From positions 1-64,000 of the forward strand of contig NZ_JFHC01000004.1 of assembly GCF_000698595.1 (NCBI RefSeq): DNA of 64,000 bases, in the 5' to 3' direction. The position numbers and the translations under genes were made by a program. Shown piece by piece: positions 18,875-28,207 of this stretch; the first letter of the stretch is position 1; each line of letters starts with the position of its first letter. This DNA comes from Caballeronia glathei. Its GTDB lineage: Bacteria; Pseudomonadota; Gammaproteobacteria; Burkholderiales; Burkholderiaceae. The notes under the pieces are model-generated. The model ran no database searches. It saw only the letters and a program-made list of their open reading frames with translations, and was not told where the DNA came from.

Positions 18875-20461
18875 ATGGCCCGCCTCGTCATTCCGTCCCA
18901 CATGTCCGGAGAGCAGTACATCACGAAGGCAGCGTTGATCGCCGATCCGAAACTCGAAGTCAGGGTGTTTCCCGGCACGAAAATGCTGCTCGACGAATAC
19001 AGGACAGATGCCGCACGCCGGGGTCAGTCATTGGCCGAACTTTATAATTCGCGCCATCGCACCGCTTTCGCAAACGATGCTGAAGTCAGAAACGCGATCG
19101 ATCAAAAGCAGAAAGAAAACCTCAAATCGATGGTCGAATTTTTTCAAAAGGACATTATCAATCCGGCAAGGGTGTCCAGAGACGAAAATGAAAACCTCAA
19201 GCCAGTAACGCGTGGCTCGACGCAGGCCGTACGGGAGCTTTATCGCGACCCTGCGCGCAACGCGCAACAGGTCATCAGAAACGGCCTGGAAGTCGATCCT
19301 GAAACTCAACGCGGCATAGAGGAATTCTACTTTTCGAAAGGCTTGAAGAAGGACGAAAAATACGCGATTTTCTGGGGGCGAAAATCGGGCGAAATGACGG
19401 GCGCCGGTCCCGCCCTGGATACCAACGAAATCATGCTCGCCCAGATGATGTTCGTGATCCGCCGCAAGGATCCCCTGCGCAAGCTCATCCTGATCGGCGA
19501 TCCGGTCGCGCTGCCGCTGGAGGTCGATGACATGAAGGTCCCGAGCTTCGACATCGATCTCGTGCGGTACTGGGACAGCGGTTTTCCCAACGCCACGGGT
19601 GTCCTCGCGCAGATGGGCTTCATCCGGCTCATCATCGACTGGAATCCGGACTCCGTCAGCATCGGCACCAATAGCGGCATTCTCGAGCTTCCGCATCTCA
19701 TGGGCATGAAGACGGTATATCTCGAGAATGTGCATGACCATGCTCGCAAGGGCTTGCGGTGGCAGTTGCTTGCGGCGAACTATCGTGTTCCGACGGCGGA
19801 CGAACTGAACGTGCTCGAAAGGAAACTGAAGAGCGAGCAGGCAAGCCCCAATCCCAACACAGGAAAGATCGACGCGCTCAACCGCGATATCGCGAAAATC
19901 AATAACAAGAAGATCGACGTCCTCAATCAGATCCGCCCCGGATTGCAGCGGTTCTCGACGACCACCAGCACCGAATTTCGCGCGTCGCGCAAGGCGTTGT
20001 TCGACGAGGTCGGGGCCTGGCTCGACAGGCAATCGCCGCCGGAGCCGCGCAATCCGGTCGCCGCGCATGACACCTTTCTCGATCTCCTGACATCCGCTGC
20101 GAATACCCCCGAAGGTGACAGGGAGTCGCTCGCCGGCTCTGGACAGTCATCCCCCTGGTGGACTCTTCAGCACAAGGCCGAGAGAGCGTGGGCGCCTATT
20201 CGCACTTCCCGGCAGCCATTCAGCGGATCGCCCGGAAAGCGCACGGATGCGCTCGCGGCGATGTCGGGCGCCATGCGGCTGCATGGCTTCACCACCGCGC
20301 AGAAAGAGCAGTTCTGGAACACGTTCAACTACACCTATGTCAACGACCGCGAAATGCCTGCGGTCAGCGCGCCGGACGTACGCGCAGGCTATCGGGCGTG
20401 GCTTCAGGAGACCGACGAGATATGGGCGTATGTGAAAGGCAGGCAGTTCCCCGGCAGTTAG
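18875..20461 (+). CDS. Orphan 528-residue protein, possible GT-B-like core
   Basis: No family is recognised. The first 150 residues are helical and Lys/Glu-rich with noticeably lower GC than the neighbours. The middle (about 160-300) alternates strands and helices and includes IGTNSGILELPHLMG (263-277), which recalls the nucleotide-sugar site of GT-B glycosyltransferases. A D-I-D lies at 226-228. A charged, possibly coiled-coil stretch covers about 312-350. There is no signal peptide. GGGAGAG precedes the ATG. It stands alone, which together with the base composition hints at horizontal acquisition; an effector role is only a guess. Confidence 0.6.
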   Translation: MARLVIPSHMSGEQYITKAALIADPKLEVRVFPGTKMLLDEYRTDAARRGQSLAELYNSRHRTAFANDAEVRNAIDQKQKENLKSMVEFFQKDIINPARVSRDENENLKPVTRGSTQAVRELYRDPARNAQQVIRNGLEVDPETQRGIEEFYFSKGLKKDEKYAIFWGRKSGEMTGAGPALDTNEIMLAQMMFVIRRKDPLRKLILIGDPVALPLEVDDMKVPSFDIDLVRYWDSGFPNATGVLAQMGFIRLIIDWNPDSVSIGTNSGILELPHLMGMKTVYLENVHDHARKGLRWQLLAANYRVPTADELNVLERKLKSEQASPNPNTGKIDALNRDIAKINNKKIDVLNQIRPGLQRFSTTTSTEFRASRKALFDEVGAWLDRQSPPEPRNPVAAHDTFLDLLTSAANTPEGDRESLAGSGQSSPWWTLQHKAERAWAPIRTSRQPFSGSPGKRTDALAAMSGAMRLHGFTTAQKEQFWNTFNYTYVNDREMPAVSAPDVRAGYRAWLQETDEIWAYVKGRQFPGS

Positions 20462-20493
20462 CCACGCGATCGCCGCTCCTTCGCACGCGTGGC

Positions 20494-21507
20494 CTACCCT
20501 GCACGCGCATCACGTCCGCCCGTTTCGACAGCCGCCTTCGCTGCCGCCGTCATGACCGCGGCAGGCATCAGCCGCCCCTGGATCAACTGGCCCGCTGTCT
20601 TCACGGCGAGCGTGCCGATCACCACGTTCGCCGCGATGAACAGGACGGGTGCGAGCCATTCGACAGGACCCGTGGCGCCGCGCTCGACCATGCGCATCGC
20701 CATTGTCGGCAGCGCCGCGGCGCCGAAGCTGAAGGCCCAGTATGACGGCGCGAACGGCTGCTTGCGAATCCACGGCAGCAATCGCAACAGCAGGAGCGCC
20801 TGATACAGGCCGTAGCCGAGGAGGATCTGCGCGAACAGGTCGGGCGCGCCCGCACCGAGGCTCAGATAGGTCACGCCACCCACCACCGGCGGTGCAAGCT
20901 GGATGCCGACCAGCGGCCGCAATGCTTCGGAGAGTGGCTCACGAACGGCCGCGCGGTGCATCACCATCGATTCGATCGCGAGCCACGACAGCAGGCCCGC
21001 GCCGAAAAACATCGCGCCCACATGCGGCCAGCCGAAGCTCGCGGCCGCGGTTCCCGCGACGAAGCTGGGCGCGACCGACGGCAGGTACATCGCCGGGGTC
21101 ACGGTTTCCGGCGGACTCACGCCCTGCCAGAAGCGCCCATGCAGAAACAGGCCGAGGACGAGCTGCCCGGCGACCGCCACGCTGAACAACGCGATCGCCG
21201 CGACCCGCGAGTACTGCAATAGCGCGAGCGCCGCAAGCAGGCTGGAAACGGGTGCGAGCGCCGCCAGCGACGATTGCACCGGATGCTGCAGTTCGGCGAG
21301 CGCCTGCGCGCGGTAGGCGATCCACTTGTGCGCGTACGCGAGCAGCAGGACCAGCCAGAGCGCGAGCGATGCGACGGTCAGCACCTGAGCCACGACAGCC
21401 GGCAAATGCCAGATCCGCACACCCACGCGCCATGCGTTCGCGAGCGCCAGCGCGCCCACAGCGATGCCGAAGAAAGCTGCCGGCATCGGTCCGCGATTGG
21501 TATTCAT
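20494..21507 (-). CDS. tehA: TehA/SLAC1-family (TDT) transporter
   Basis: The 337-residue protein has about ten membrane helices in the TDT arrangement shared by TehA and SLAC1 anion channels. The N-terminal PMPAAFFGIAVGALALA and the PPETVTPAMYLPSVAPSFVAG region are characteristic. TehA proteins are linked to tellurite and toxic-compound tolerance, but the native substrate is probably a small anion. A GGGAGGTGAG site supports the start. No tehB methyltransferase is adjacent. Confidence 0.82.
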   Translation of the reverse strand: MNTNRGPMPAAFFGIAVGALALANAWRVGVRIWHLPAVVAQVLTVASLALWLVLLLAYAHKWIAYRAQALAELQHPVQSSLAALAPVSSLLAALALLQYSRVAAIALFSVAVAGQLVLGLFLHGRFWQGVSPPETVTPAMYLPSVAPSFVAGTAAASFGWPHVGAMFFGAGLLSWLAIESMVMHRAAVREPLSEALRPLVGIQLAPPVVGGVTYLSLGAGAPDLFAQILLGYGLYQALLLLRLLPWIRKQPFAPSYWAFSFGAAALPTMAMRMVERGATGPVEWLAPVLFIAANVVIGTLAVKTAGQLIQGRLMPAAVMTAAAKAAVETGGRDARAG

Positions 21508-22182
21508 GCCTCACCTCCCTGATTTTTTCATGGCGCCCGCCTTGCGCAGGCGTGTCGATGGGAGGCACTTTACGAGGCCGCGCCGTACGCGGGAATGCCG
21601 CATTGACGCAGGAAAATGCTCGATCGTCTCAAAGGAACCAGGCCGGCAAAGCAAGACGAACGACGACTACCCGTCGCGATCAGGCGCGAGGCATCGAGCA
21701 GAAGGCCGCCGCGCGACGAGCGGCTCGCGCACCACAGCGGGGAACGGCTCGCCTCGACGCGGCCAATGACGATGCATCCACCGCTTCGCCGCGCACGCGA
21801 CAGGCCTTCGCAAGCTCGCCGCCATGTCCGCGCCATGTTCCCTGTAACACGCACACCTTCGTATGAGCGGTGCGAACCAACGTGTGCGATGCGCAGCGAC
21901 CGCATCAACTCCAGTCAATCGGGTTGTGATGGCGGACGGGGCGATCGCGCTCTTCCGTTCGCCTTCCTACGCTTTGTCCTGCTTGCCTCGACAGCGCGGC
22001 GTGCAGGGCAAAAAGAGCGGCATCGTCATGACCAAAGACGCATCGCGCCCACTCCCCGACCCGTGTCCGCCACCCACGGCGGCGCAAATAATTCATCCGA
22101 TGCCGGAATATCCGCGAGCGCGTTGATGTTTACCCTTATGAACGCAGCATTCACCCGCCACCGACATCAAGGAGCAACAAAA
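21508..22182. other. 675-base intergenic region, nothing recognised
   Basis: Between tehA and the first DUF4148 gene there are long arginine- and serine-rich open frames on both strands, but their composition is that of chance frames in GC-rich DNA. No RNA gene or repeat stands out. A GGAGCAACAAAA site just before 22183 belongs to the downstream gene. Confidence 0.4.
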
Positions 22183-22521
22183 ATGAAGAAGCTCGTCCTG
22201 TTCACCGTATCCGCAATCGCCTTCGCTTCGACCGGCGTTTTCTCGAATGCATTCGCGCAGGAAAAGACGCGCGCGGAAGTCCGCCAGGAACTGATCCAGG
22301 CCGAAAACAACGGCTCGCGATTCGTGACCGACACCTCGTATCCGGCCGTCGATCCGATCTACGCCGCGCAGGTCGCGCGCCTGAAGCAAAGCCATGCCGA
22401 CATGGGAACCGACACGTCGGGCTCGTCCGCGAGCGGCACGCGCATCACGATGCACAGCCATGGCGGCAATCAGTCGTGCGTGGGCCCGGCCGACTTCTGC
22501 ACGCCGTTCTTCGGCAGCTGA
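22183..22521 (+). CDS. DUF4148-family exported protein
   Basis: The 112-residue precursor has a Sec signal peptide (about 1-25, cleavage after AFA). A short TRAEVRQELIQAENNG helix, typical of DUF4148 proteins abundant in Burkholderia, follows. The C-terminus carries two cysteines (QSCVGPADFC) that could form a disulfide. The ATG follows GGAGCAACAAAA. A second DUF4148 gene follows after 59 bases. The function of the family is unknown, though its members are often stress- or metal-responsive. Confidence 0.82.
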   Translation: MKKLVLFTVSAIAFASTGVFSNAFAQEKTRAEVRQELIQAENNGSRFVTDTSYPAVDPIYAAQVARLKQSHADMGTDTSGSSASGTRITMHSHGGNQSCVGPADFCTPFFGS

Positions 22522-22580
22522 ATAGCACAGGCATCGCACTGAACCACGACACCGAACAACGAACCAGGGATTTTTCAACG

Positions 22581-22901
22581 ATGAAAGTACTTCTTTGCCT
22601 CACCTTGGCAGTCAGCGCACTGGCAAGCCCCGCGCTCTCGTTCGCGCAGACATCGGACGCGCCGCTCACGCGCGCGCAGGTCCGCGCCGACCTCGTGCGT
22701 CTGGAGAAGGCCGGATACGATCCGAGCCGCGGCGATTACTGGAACTATCCGGTTGACATTCAGGCAGCGGAAGCAAAGGTCGCGGCGGAAGACGCGGGCC
22801 ACGCGAACAACGCGGTAGGCGGTGTCGCGGACGATGGCACGTCGCGCTCGGGCCCGCCCGCCTCGCCGGTCACGACGCACTCGATCTACTTCGGCCATTG
22901 A
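22581..22901 (+). CDS. DUF4148-family exported protein, second copy
   Basis: The 106-residue precursor has a signal peptide (about 1-22) and the DUF4148 core TRAQVRADLVRLEKAGYDPSRG followed by the YPVDIQAAEAKV motif. Unlike the upstream copy it lacks the C-terminal cysteine pair. It is probably cotranscribed with the first copy. It is convergent with the two-component system that follows. Confidence 0.85.
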   Translation: MKVLLCLTLAVSALASPALSFAQTSDAPLTRAQVRADLVRLEKAGYDPSRGDYWNYPVDIQAAEAKVAAEDAGHANNAVGGVADDGTSRSGPPASPVTTHSIYFGH

Positions 22902-22977
22902 TGCACGCGTCCCTTGTCGCGCACGCCGCAATCCATGCGCGAACCGGCCCAATGCAGCACCATCGAGCGGGACTCGC

Positions 22978-24369
22978 CTAGCCCCACGGGTCCCGCGGCA
23001 AGCGCAGCACCGCATCCAGTCCACGCGACGGACGATTGACCAGCACGAGCGTTCCGCCGTGCGCCATCGCGATGCTTCTCGCTATCGTGAGGCCAAGTCC
23101 GCTGCCGCTCGTCCTTCCCGGACCGACGCGAAAATACGGCTCGAACACGCGCTCGAGCATGCCTTCTCCTTCGATACCCGGACCGTCATCGCTGATCGTG
23201 ATGCGCACGGCGTCGCCGTCGTCGTTCATGTGCACCGAAGCCCCGCCGCCGTGGCGGATCGCGTTGTCGAGCAGATTCTGCAGGCAGCGCTTCAGGTTGC
23301 GCGGATAGCCGCTCACCGGTGCGCCGGCCCGCCCGTCGAGCGCGACACGGACGCCGGTTTCCGCGATGTCGTCGCAGAGTCCGCGCAGCATCGAATCGAT
23401 GTCCATCTGGCGACGCGGCTCCGTAATCTCGACACCCTGCGCGAAGTCGAGCGTGGCGCGCACCATCGCATCCATCTCGTCGAGATCGCGGCTCAGGCGC
23501 TCGCGCGACACCTCGTCCGGCAACATCTGCGCACGCAGCCGAAGCCGCGTGAGCGGCGAGCGCAGATCGTGCGATATCGACGCAAAGAGCCGCGTGCGCT
23601 CCTCGATGGCACGAATCAGCTGCTGCTGCATCGCGTTGAACGACTGCGCCGCGACCCTCACCTCGCGCGGCCCGGCAAGATCGAGCGACGGCCGGTACAC
23701 GTTCCTGCCGAGCGCTTCGGCGGCGACTGCGAGCCGTCTCAGCGGCTGCACGGCGACGCGCACCGCGATCAGCGCGAGCAGGAGCGCTGCCGCGAAACGG
23801 ATCACGTAGATGCGCAGCAGATAGTCGATGGCGAGCGAGCGCGGCTCGCTTGCCATGCCGGCCTGCCCCTCGTGCGCGACGACGTCGAGCCACGTGCCGC
23901 TCGTCTGCAACTGCACGTGGAACTCGCCCGATGGCGTGCGCGATTCGAAGAGACTGAAGATGCCGCGGTGCTGGCCGGCATCGTCGGTCAGCTCGGCATC
24001 GATCAGGCGCAGCTCGACCGCCTCATTCAGACGATGCGCGAGCACGCCCGCGAGCACGTCCTCGATCGCCTGCTGCGCGACCGTATGCGCCGGCTCCGGA
24101 ACCGGCGCATCGATGACGCGCAGGCGATAGCGCGCGTCGCTCAACTGACGGATGATCGCCGCGCGCGCGGCGGCGTCGGGTGAGGCCTGCAGAAGGCGTA
24201 CCGTATCGGCGAGACGGCTCGCCAGGAGCCGCGCGGGAATCTCGAGCGTGCGGTTGTCGTGCGTCTCGAACCAGATCGTGCTCGTCAGCAACTGGCCGCC
24301 GAACATGCCCGCGACCAGAATCAGCACGAGCCGTCCGAACAGCGTGTCCGGCAGGAGGCGTAGCTTCAT
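22978..24369 (-). CDS. Two-component sensor histidine kinase
   Basis: The 463-residue membrane kinase has two membrane helices (about 11-31 and 187-204) around a periplasmic sensor of about 155 residues. A HAMP linker, a HisKA box with H267 (SISHDLRSPLTRLR) and an HATPase_c domain with N, G1 (DDGPGI) and G2 (GSGLGL) boxes follow. It overlaps functionally with the response regulator gene, whose stop is 9 bases upstream. The periplasmic domain is not recognised, so the signal is unknown. Confidence 0.92.
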   Translation of the reverse strand: MKLRLLPDTLFGRLVLILVAGMFGGQLLTSTIWFETHDNRTLEIPARLLASRLADTVRLLQASPDAAARAAIIRQLSDARYRLRVIDAPVPEPAHTVAQQAIEDVLAGVLAHRLNEAVELRLIDAELTDDAGQHRGIFSLFESRTPSGEFHVQLQTSGTWLDVVAHEGQAGMASEPRSLAIDYLLRIYVIRFAAALLLALIAVRVAVQPLRRLAVAAEALGRNVYRPSLDLAGPREVRVAAQSFNAMQQQLIRAIEERTRLFASISHDLRSPLTRLRLRAQMLPDEVSRERLSRDLDEMDAMVRATLDFAQGVEITEPRRQMDIDSMLRGLCDDIAETGVRVALDGRAGAPVSGYPRNLKRCLQNLLDNAIRHGGGASVHMNDDGDAVRITISDDGPGIEGEGMLERVFEPYFRVGPGRTSGSGLGLTIARSIAMAHGGTLVLVNRPSRGLDAVLRLPRDPWG

Positions 24370-24378
24370 CGGCAGGGA

Positions 24379-25107
24379 TCAGCCTTCATATGACACGTCC
24401 GCCGTGAGCATGTAGCCCTCGTTGCGCACGGTGCGAATGAGCGTCGCCTGACGCGCGGTGTCCTTCAGATGCTGGCGCAGCCGGCTGACACAGACGTCGA
24501 TCGAGCGGTCGAGCGGCGAGCGCTCCTTGCCGAAGACCTCGTCGAGCAGATAGTCGCGCGAAAGCGGCCGGTTCGGATGATCGAGCAGCGTGCGCAGCGT
24601 GCGGTAATCGGAGCCGCCGAGCGTCACCACGACGCCCTCGGGCGACAGCATCTGCTTCATGCACGTATCGAGCCGCCAGCCGGCGAAGTTCACGTAGGCG
24701 GCGGCATCGCCGTGACGCGGCGCGGGCGCCTGGCGGGCGCGCCGCAGCACGGAGCGGATCTTGGCGAGCAGTTCGCGCGGATCGAAGGGTTTCGGCAGGT
24801 AGTCGTCCGCGCCCATTTCGAGCCCGAGGATGCGGTCGAGCAGACCGCCGCGCGCGCTCAGCATGACGATCGGCACGGTGTCGCGCCGGCGCAGTTCGCG
24901 GGCGATGTCGAGACCGTCCTCGCCGTCGAGCATCAGGTCGAGCACGACCAGATCGACCCGCGATGTATTGATCACCTGCTTCATCTGCGCGCTGCCGGTC
25001 GCCACCGACACGCGATATCCCACGCCCTGAAGATATTCGCGCAGCAGGTCGCGAATGCTGGCGTCGTCGTCGACTACGAGTATCTGATGCATCTGATGCG
25101 AAGCCAC
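24379..25107 (-). CDS. OmpR/PhoB-family response regulator
   Basis: The 242-residue regulator has a receiver domain with acidic pocket D13/D14/D15 and phospho-acceptor D57 (VVLDLML). The K106-type switch lysine lies in DDYLPKPFDPREL, and a C-terminal winged helix (DRSIDVCVSRLRQHL) is present. It forms an operon with the sensor kinase and is divergent from a porin gene. Control of that porin is a natural guess. An alternative ATG lies five codons downstream. Confidence 0.92.
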   Translation of the reverse strand: MASHQMHQILVVDDDASIRDLLREYLQGVGYRVSVATGSAQMKQVINTSRVDLVVLDLMLDGEDGLDIARELRRRDTVPIVMLSARGGLLDRILGLEMGADDYLPKPFDPRELLAKIRSVLRRARQAPAPRHGDAAAYVNFAGWRLDTCMKQMLSPEGVVVTLGGSDYRTLRTLLDHPNRPLSRDYLLDEVFGKERSPLDRSIDVCVSRLRQHLKDTARQATLIRTVRNEGYMLTADVSYEG

Positions 25108-25262
25108 GAGCGCTGACTCGGGACGCGGAGGAAAAAGCGAAAAGGATCCTGAAAGGCAACATATTTCATTACAAAAGAGCCGCCTTTCAACACATCTGCA
25201 TTACATTGCGCCGCTAAAGTTACGCGTCGTAATGAAACCGATTCTCATTCACAAACTATAGC

Positions 25263-26450
25263 ATGACGAACAAGAACCGTCGCCGCACCGACGCGATCCA
25301 CCACGCCCGCCGCGCCACGCGGCTCGCCGCCGCGCTCGTTTCCGGGCTGGCCGCCCATGCCGCGCACGCGCAATCGAGTGTCTCGCTCTACGGCCTGCTC
25401 GACGCGAGCCTGATCTACACGAACAACGCGCAAGGTCATTCCAACATTCAGGCGGGCAGCGGCAGCGTGACCGGCAGCCACTGGGGTCTGCTGGGACGCG
25501 AGGAGCTGGGCGGCGGCAACCAGGCGATCTTCCAGATCGAAAACGGCTTCAGCGTCACGAACGGCACGTTGCGCCAGGGAGGCCGCGAGTTCGGCTATCA
25601 GGCCTATGCGGGCCTGAGCAACCGCCAGTTCGGCACGGTGACGCTCGGGCGCCAGTACGATTCGGTGGTCGACTATCTCGCGCCGCTCAGCTTCACCGGG
25701 CGCCACCCGGGCGGCAACAACCTGTCGACGCATCCGTATGACAACGACAACCTGAACAACTCCTTTCGCGTCAACAACGCGGTGAAATTCGCGAGCGTGT
25801 CGTACGGCGGCGTGAAGTTCGGCGCGCTCTACGGCTTCTCGAACGAGGCCGGCGGCTTCAGCGACAACCGCCTGTACAGCGCGGGCGCGTCCTACGATGC
25901 CGGCCCGCTCAGCTTCGCCGCGGGCTATTTCAGAGCGGACAATCCGGGCGTCAGCAACACCGACGGAGCGGTCACGCTGACGGACCGCACCTTCATTGCC
26001 GACCTGCAACAGACGTATGGCGCAGGCGTCAACTACGCGATCGGCTCCGGACGGGTCGGCTTCGTCTGGACGCGCACGCAACTGGGCGGCCTCGCGACGA
26101 TCAATGGCGCCAACAGCCTCGGCCTGCGGCAAAACGGCGAGGGCGCGAGCTTCGACAACTTCGAGGTGAACGCGGCCTACCGGCTGACGCCCACGCTCGA
26201 ACTGGTCGGCTCGTACACGTACACCGACGGCACGCTGTCCACGGCGAGCGGCGGGCATCATCCGAAGTGGCACGACGTATCGATGCAGATGGACTATTTC
26301 CTGTCGAAGCGCACCGATCTCTACGTCCAGGCGACGTACCAGCACATCGCAAGCGACGGCTCGGGGCTGACCGCCGACATCAGCGGCCAGTCGCCATCGA
26401 CGACCGACGAGCAGGTCGCCGTCGCGCTGGGGTTGCGGCACCGCTTCTGA
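25263..26450 (+). CDS. Gram-negative porin, OmpC-like
   Basis: The 395-residue precursor has a signal peptide ending near HAAHAQ and the mature start SSVSLYGLLDASLIY typical of Burkholderia trimeric porins. The PEFG-like loop motif GFSVTNGTLRQGGREFGYQAYAG-type region is present and the chain ends in the membrane-insertion residue F. The barrel allows passive diffusion of small solutes. It is divergent from the two-component system with about 155 bases between. No strong Shine-Dalgarno precedes the ATG. Confidence 0.9.
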   Translation: MTNKNRRRTDAIHHARRATRLAAALVSGLAAHAAHAQSSVSLYGLLDASLIYTNNAQGHSNIQAGSGSVTGSHWGLLGREELGGGNQAIFQIENGFSVTNGTLRQGGREFGYQAYAGLSNRQFGTVTLGRQYDSVVDYLAPLSFTGRHPGGNNLSTHPYDNDNLNNSFRVNNAVKFASVSYGGVKFGALYGFSNEAGGFSDNRLYSAGASYDAGPLSFAAGYFRADNPGVSNTDGAVTLTDRTFIADLQQTYGAGVNYAIGSGRVGFVWTRTQLGGLATINGANSLGLRQNGEGASFDNFEVNAAYRLTPTLELVGSYTYTDGTLSTASGGHHPKWHDVSMQMDYFLSKRTDLYVQATYQHIASDGSGLTADISGQSPSTTDEQVAVALGLRHRF

Positions 26451-26550
26451 GCGGCGACAAGCGCGCCACCGGCGCGCCACGCGCCCGAGGTCTTCCGAAG
26501 CACTTTCGAACGCCTTGCGAGCGCCACGCCGCGCGACTACGATCGTCGGC

Positions 26551-27465
26551 ATGGAGATGACATCACTTGCAGGCAAGGTCGCGCTCGTCGCCGGAGCGAC
26601 GCGCGGCGCGGGACGCGGCATCGCCGTGGAGCTGGGCGCGGCCGGCGCGACCGTCTACGTCACGGGCCGCTCGACGCGGTCAGCGCGATCGGAGATGAAC
26701 CGGCCGGAGACGATCGAGGAAACCGCGGCGCTCGTCGATGCCGCGGGCGGCCGGGGCATCCCGGTCCGCGCCGACCATCTCGTGCCCGCCGAGGTAAGCG
26801 CGCTCGTCGATCGCATCAGACGAGAGCAGGGCCGGCTGCACGTCCTCGTGAACGACATCTGGGGCGCAACCACGATGGAGTGGAACAAGCCGGCCTGGGA
26901 ATCCACGCTCGACATAGGGCTGCGCACGCTGCGCCTCGCCGTCGACACCCACGCGATCACGAGCCACTTCGCCATCCCGCTGATGCTCGAAGCGCCGGGC
27001 GGCCTGGTGGTGGAAGTCACCGACGGAACCGATGAATACAACGCAAGCCACTATCGCGTTTCGTTCTTCTACGACATCGCGAAGGCCGCAGTGAACCGGA
27101 TGGCGTTCGCGCTCGCCCACGAACTGGGGCCGCGCGGGGCGACGGCGGTGTCGCTGACGCCGGGCTGGCTGCGCTCCGAGGCGATGCTCGAAGCCTACGG
27201 CGTCACCGAATCCAACTGGCGCGACGCGACGGCGCACTCGCCCCACTTCGCGATTTCCGAGAGCCCGGCGTTCGTCGGCCGGGCGGTGGCCGCGCTTGCG
27301 CAGGACCCCGACGTGTCGCGCTGGAACGGACAATCGCTGTCGAGCGGGCAACTGGCCCGCCTCTACGGCTTCACCGACCTCGACGGCAGCCAGCCCGACG
27401 CCTGGCGATACGTCCCCGAAATCCAGGACGCGGGCAAGCCGGCCGATACGACCGGCTACCGCTGA
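26551..27465 (+). CDS. SDR-family oxidoreductase
   Basis: The 304-residue short-chain dehydrogenase has the cofactor motif GATRGAGRGIA (about 14-24) and the catalytic Y-x3-K in FFYDIAKAAVNR. The usual NNAG is replaced by VNDIWG, a pattern found in a subgroup of long SDRs. The substrate is unknown. The ATG at 26551 is chosen; an alternative lies two codons downstream. Confidence 0.83.
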   Translation: MEMTSLAGKVALVAGATRGAGRGIAVELGAAGATVYVTGRSTRSARSEMNRPETIEETAALVDAAGGRGIPVRADHLVPAEVSALVDRIRREQGRLHVLVNDIWGATTMEWNKPAWESTLDIGLRTLRLAVDTHAITSHFAIPLMLEAPGGLVVEVTDGTDEYNASHYRVSFFYDIAKAAVNRMAFALAHELGPRGATAVSLTPGWLRSEAMLEAYGVTESNWRDATAHSPHFAISESPAFVGRAVAALAQDPDVSRWNGQSLSSGQLARLYGFTDLDGSQPDAWRYVPEIQDAGKPADTTGYR

Positions 27466-27622
27466 CGCACGCCCCCTCATTCAAAGCAGCGCGCGCAGGC
27501 CCGCGGCGACGCGTCCGCCGGCATTTCCCCCGTTGCTGATATATTTGACACATCGGCAATGATGCGGAGCGCCCGTTTCGCGGCTCCCCTTCGTCGAACT
27601 GATCAAGGAAAGGATACGAACG

Positions 27623-28150
27623 ATGACCAAACAGGTGATTTTCAGTGGTGCGCCTTCACAGGTCATCAACCTCCCGTCCGTGCTGAAGGGCGCGGCCGTG
27701 GTTCTGCCGATCGGCGCGATTCACTGGTATGCGTCGAACCACTTCACGGTGCACTGGAGTCTCGCGTTCGCGCAGATGGCGGCCGTCATGATCGCCTGCG
27801 GCGTGCCGTTCCTGAAGACCGCGTTCACCGAGATCGTCATCGACACCGAGCGGATCACCTGGACGCAGGGCATCCTGTCGCGGCGTTCGTCGACTCTGGA
27901 GCTGTCGAGCATCAGCGGCGTGACGCTCGCCTATCCGTGGTGGCAGCGCGTGTTCGGCACCGGCACGATCTTCATGGAGACGCTGGACCCGGCGCATCCC
28001 GTGAGGCGCCTGCCGGGCATCAGAAACGCGGAGCAACTGCGCCGGCAGCTCGACGAAGCCGCGCACGCGCGGCGCGATCCGAAGCAGGCCGCATCGGGGC
28101 CGTCCGGCCGCCCGGACGCGCAGCATCGGGCGGACCCGGAACCGGCCTGA
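27623..28150 (+). CDS. Membrane protein with bacterial PH domain
   Basis: The 175-residue protein has two hydrophobic segments (about 23-40 and 45-62) followed by a bPH2-type domain. The DTERITWTQGILSRRSSTLELSSI type strand region shows the PH fold seen in YdbT/YdbS proteins. A proline- and arginine-rich tail follows. A GGAAAGG site precedes the ATG. The role is unknown. It is convergent with aroG. Confidence 0.72.
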   Translation: MTKQVIFSGAPSQVINLPSVLKGAAVVLPIGAIHWYASNHFTVHWSLAFAQMAAVMIACGVPFLKTAFTEIVIDTERITWTQGILSRRSSTLELSSISGVTLAYPWWQRVFGTGTIFMETLDPAHPVRRLPGIRNAEQLRRQLDEAAHARRDPKQAASGPSGRPDAQHRADPEPA

Positions 28151-28207
28151 GCCGGCCTTGATCCAGCCGGCCGACAAGGCCCTTCAAACGGGCCCCTTGA
28201 TCCGGCC

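Noticed and set aside
21616..22182. Long upstream extension of the first DUF4148 frame
   Set aside because: The added residues are Arg/Ser-rich without domain features, while the ATG at 22183 has a good ribosome-binding site and starts a clear signal peptide.
28180..28202. Imperfect GC-rich hairpin between the PH-domain gene and aroG
   Set aside because: The stem has mismatches and no T-run; it is plausible as a terminator but not well enough supported to list.
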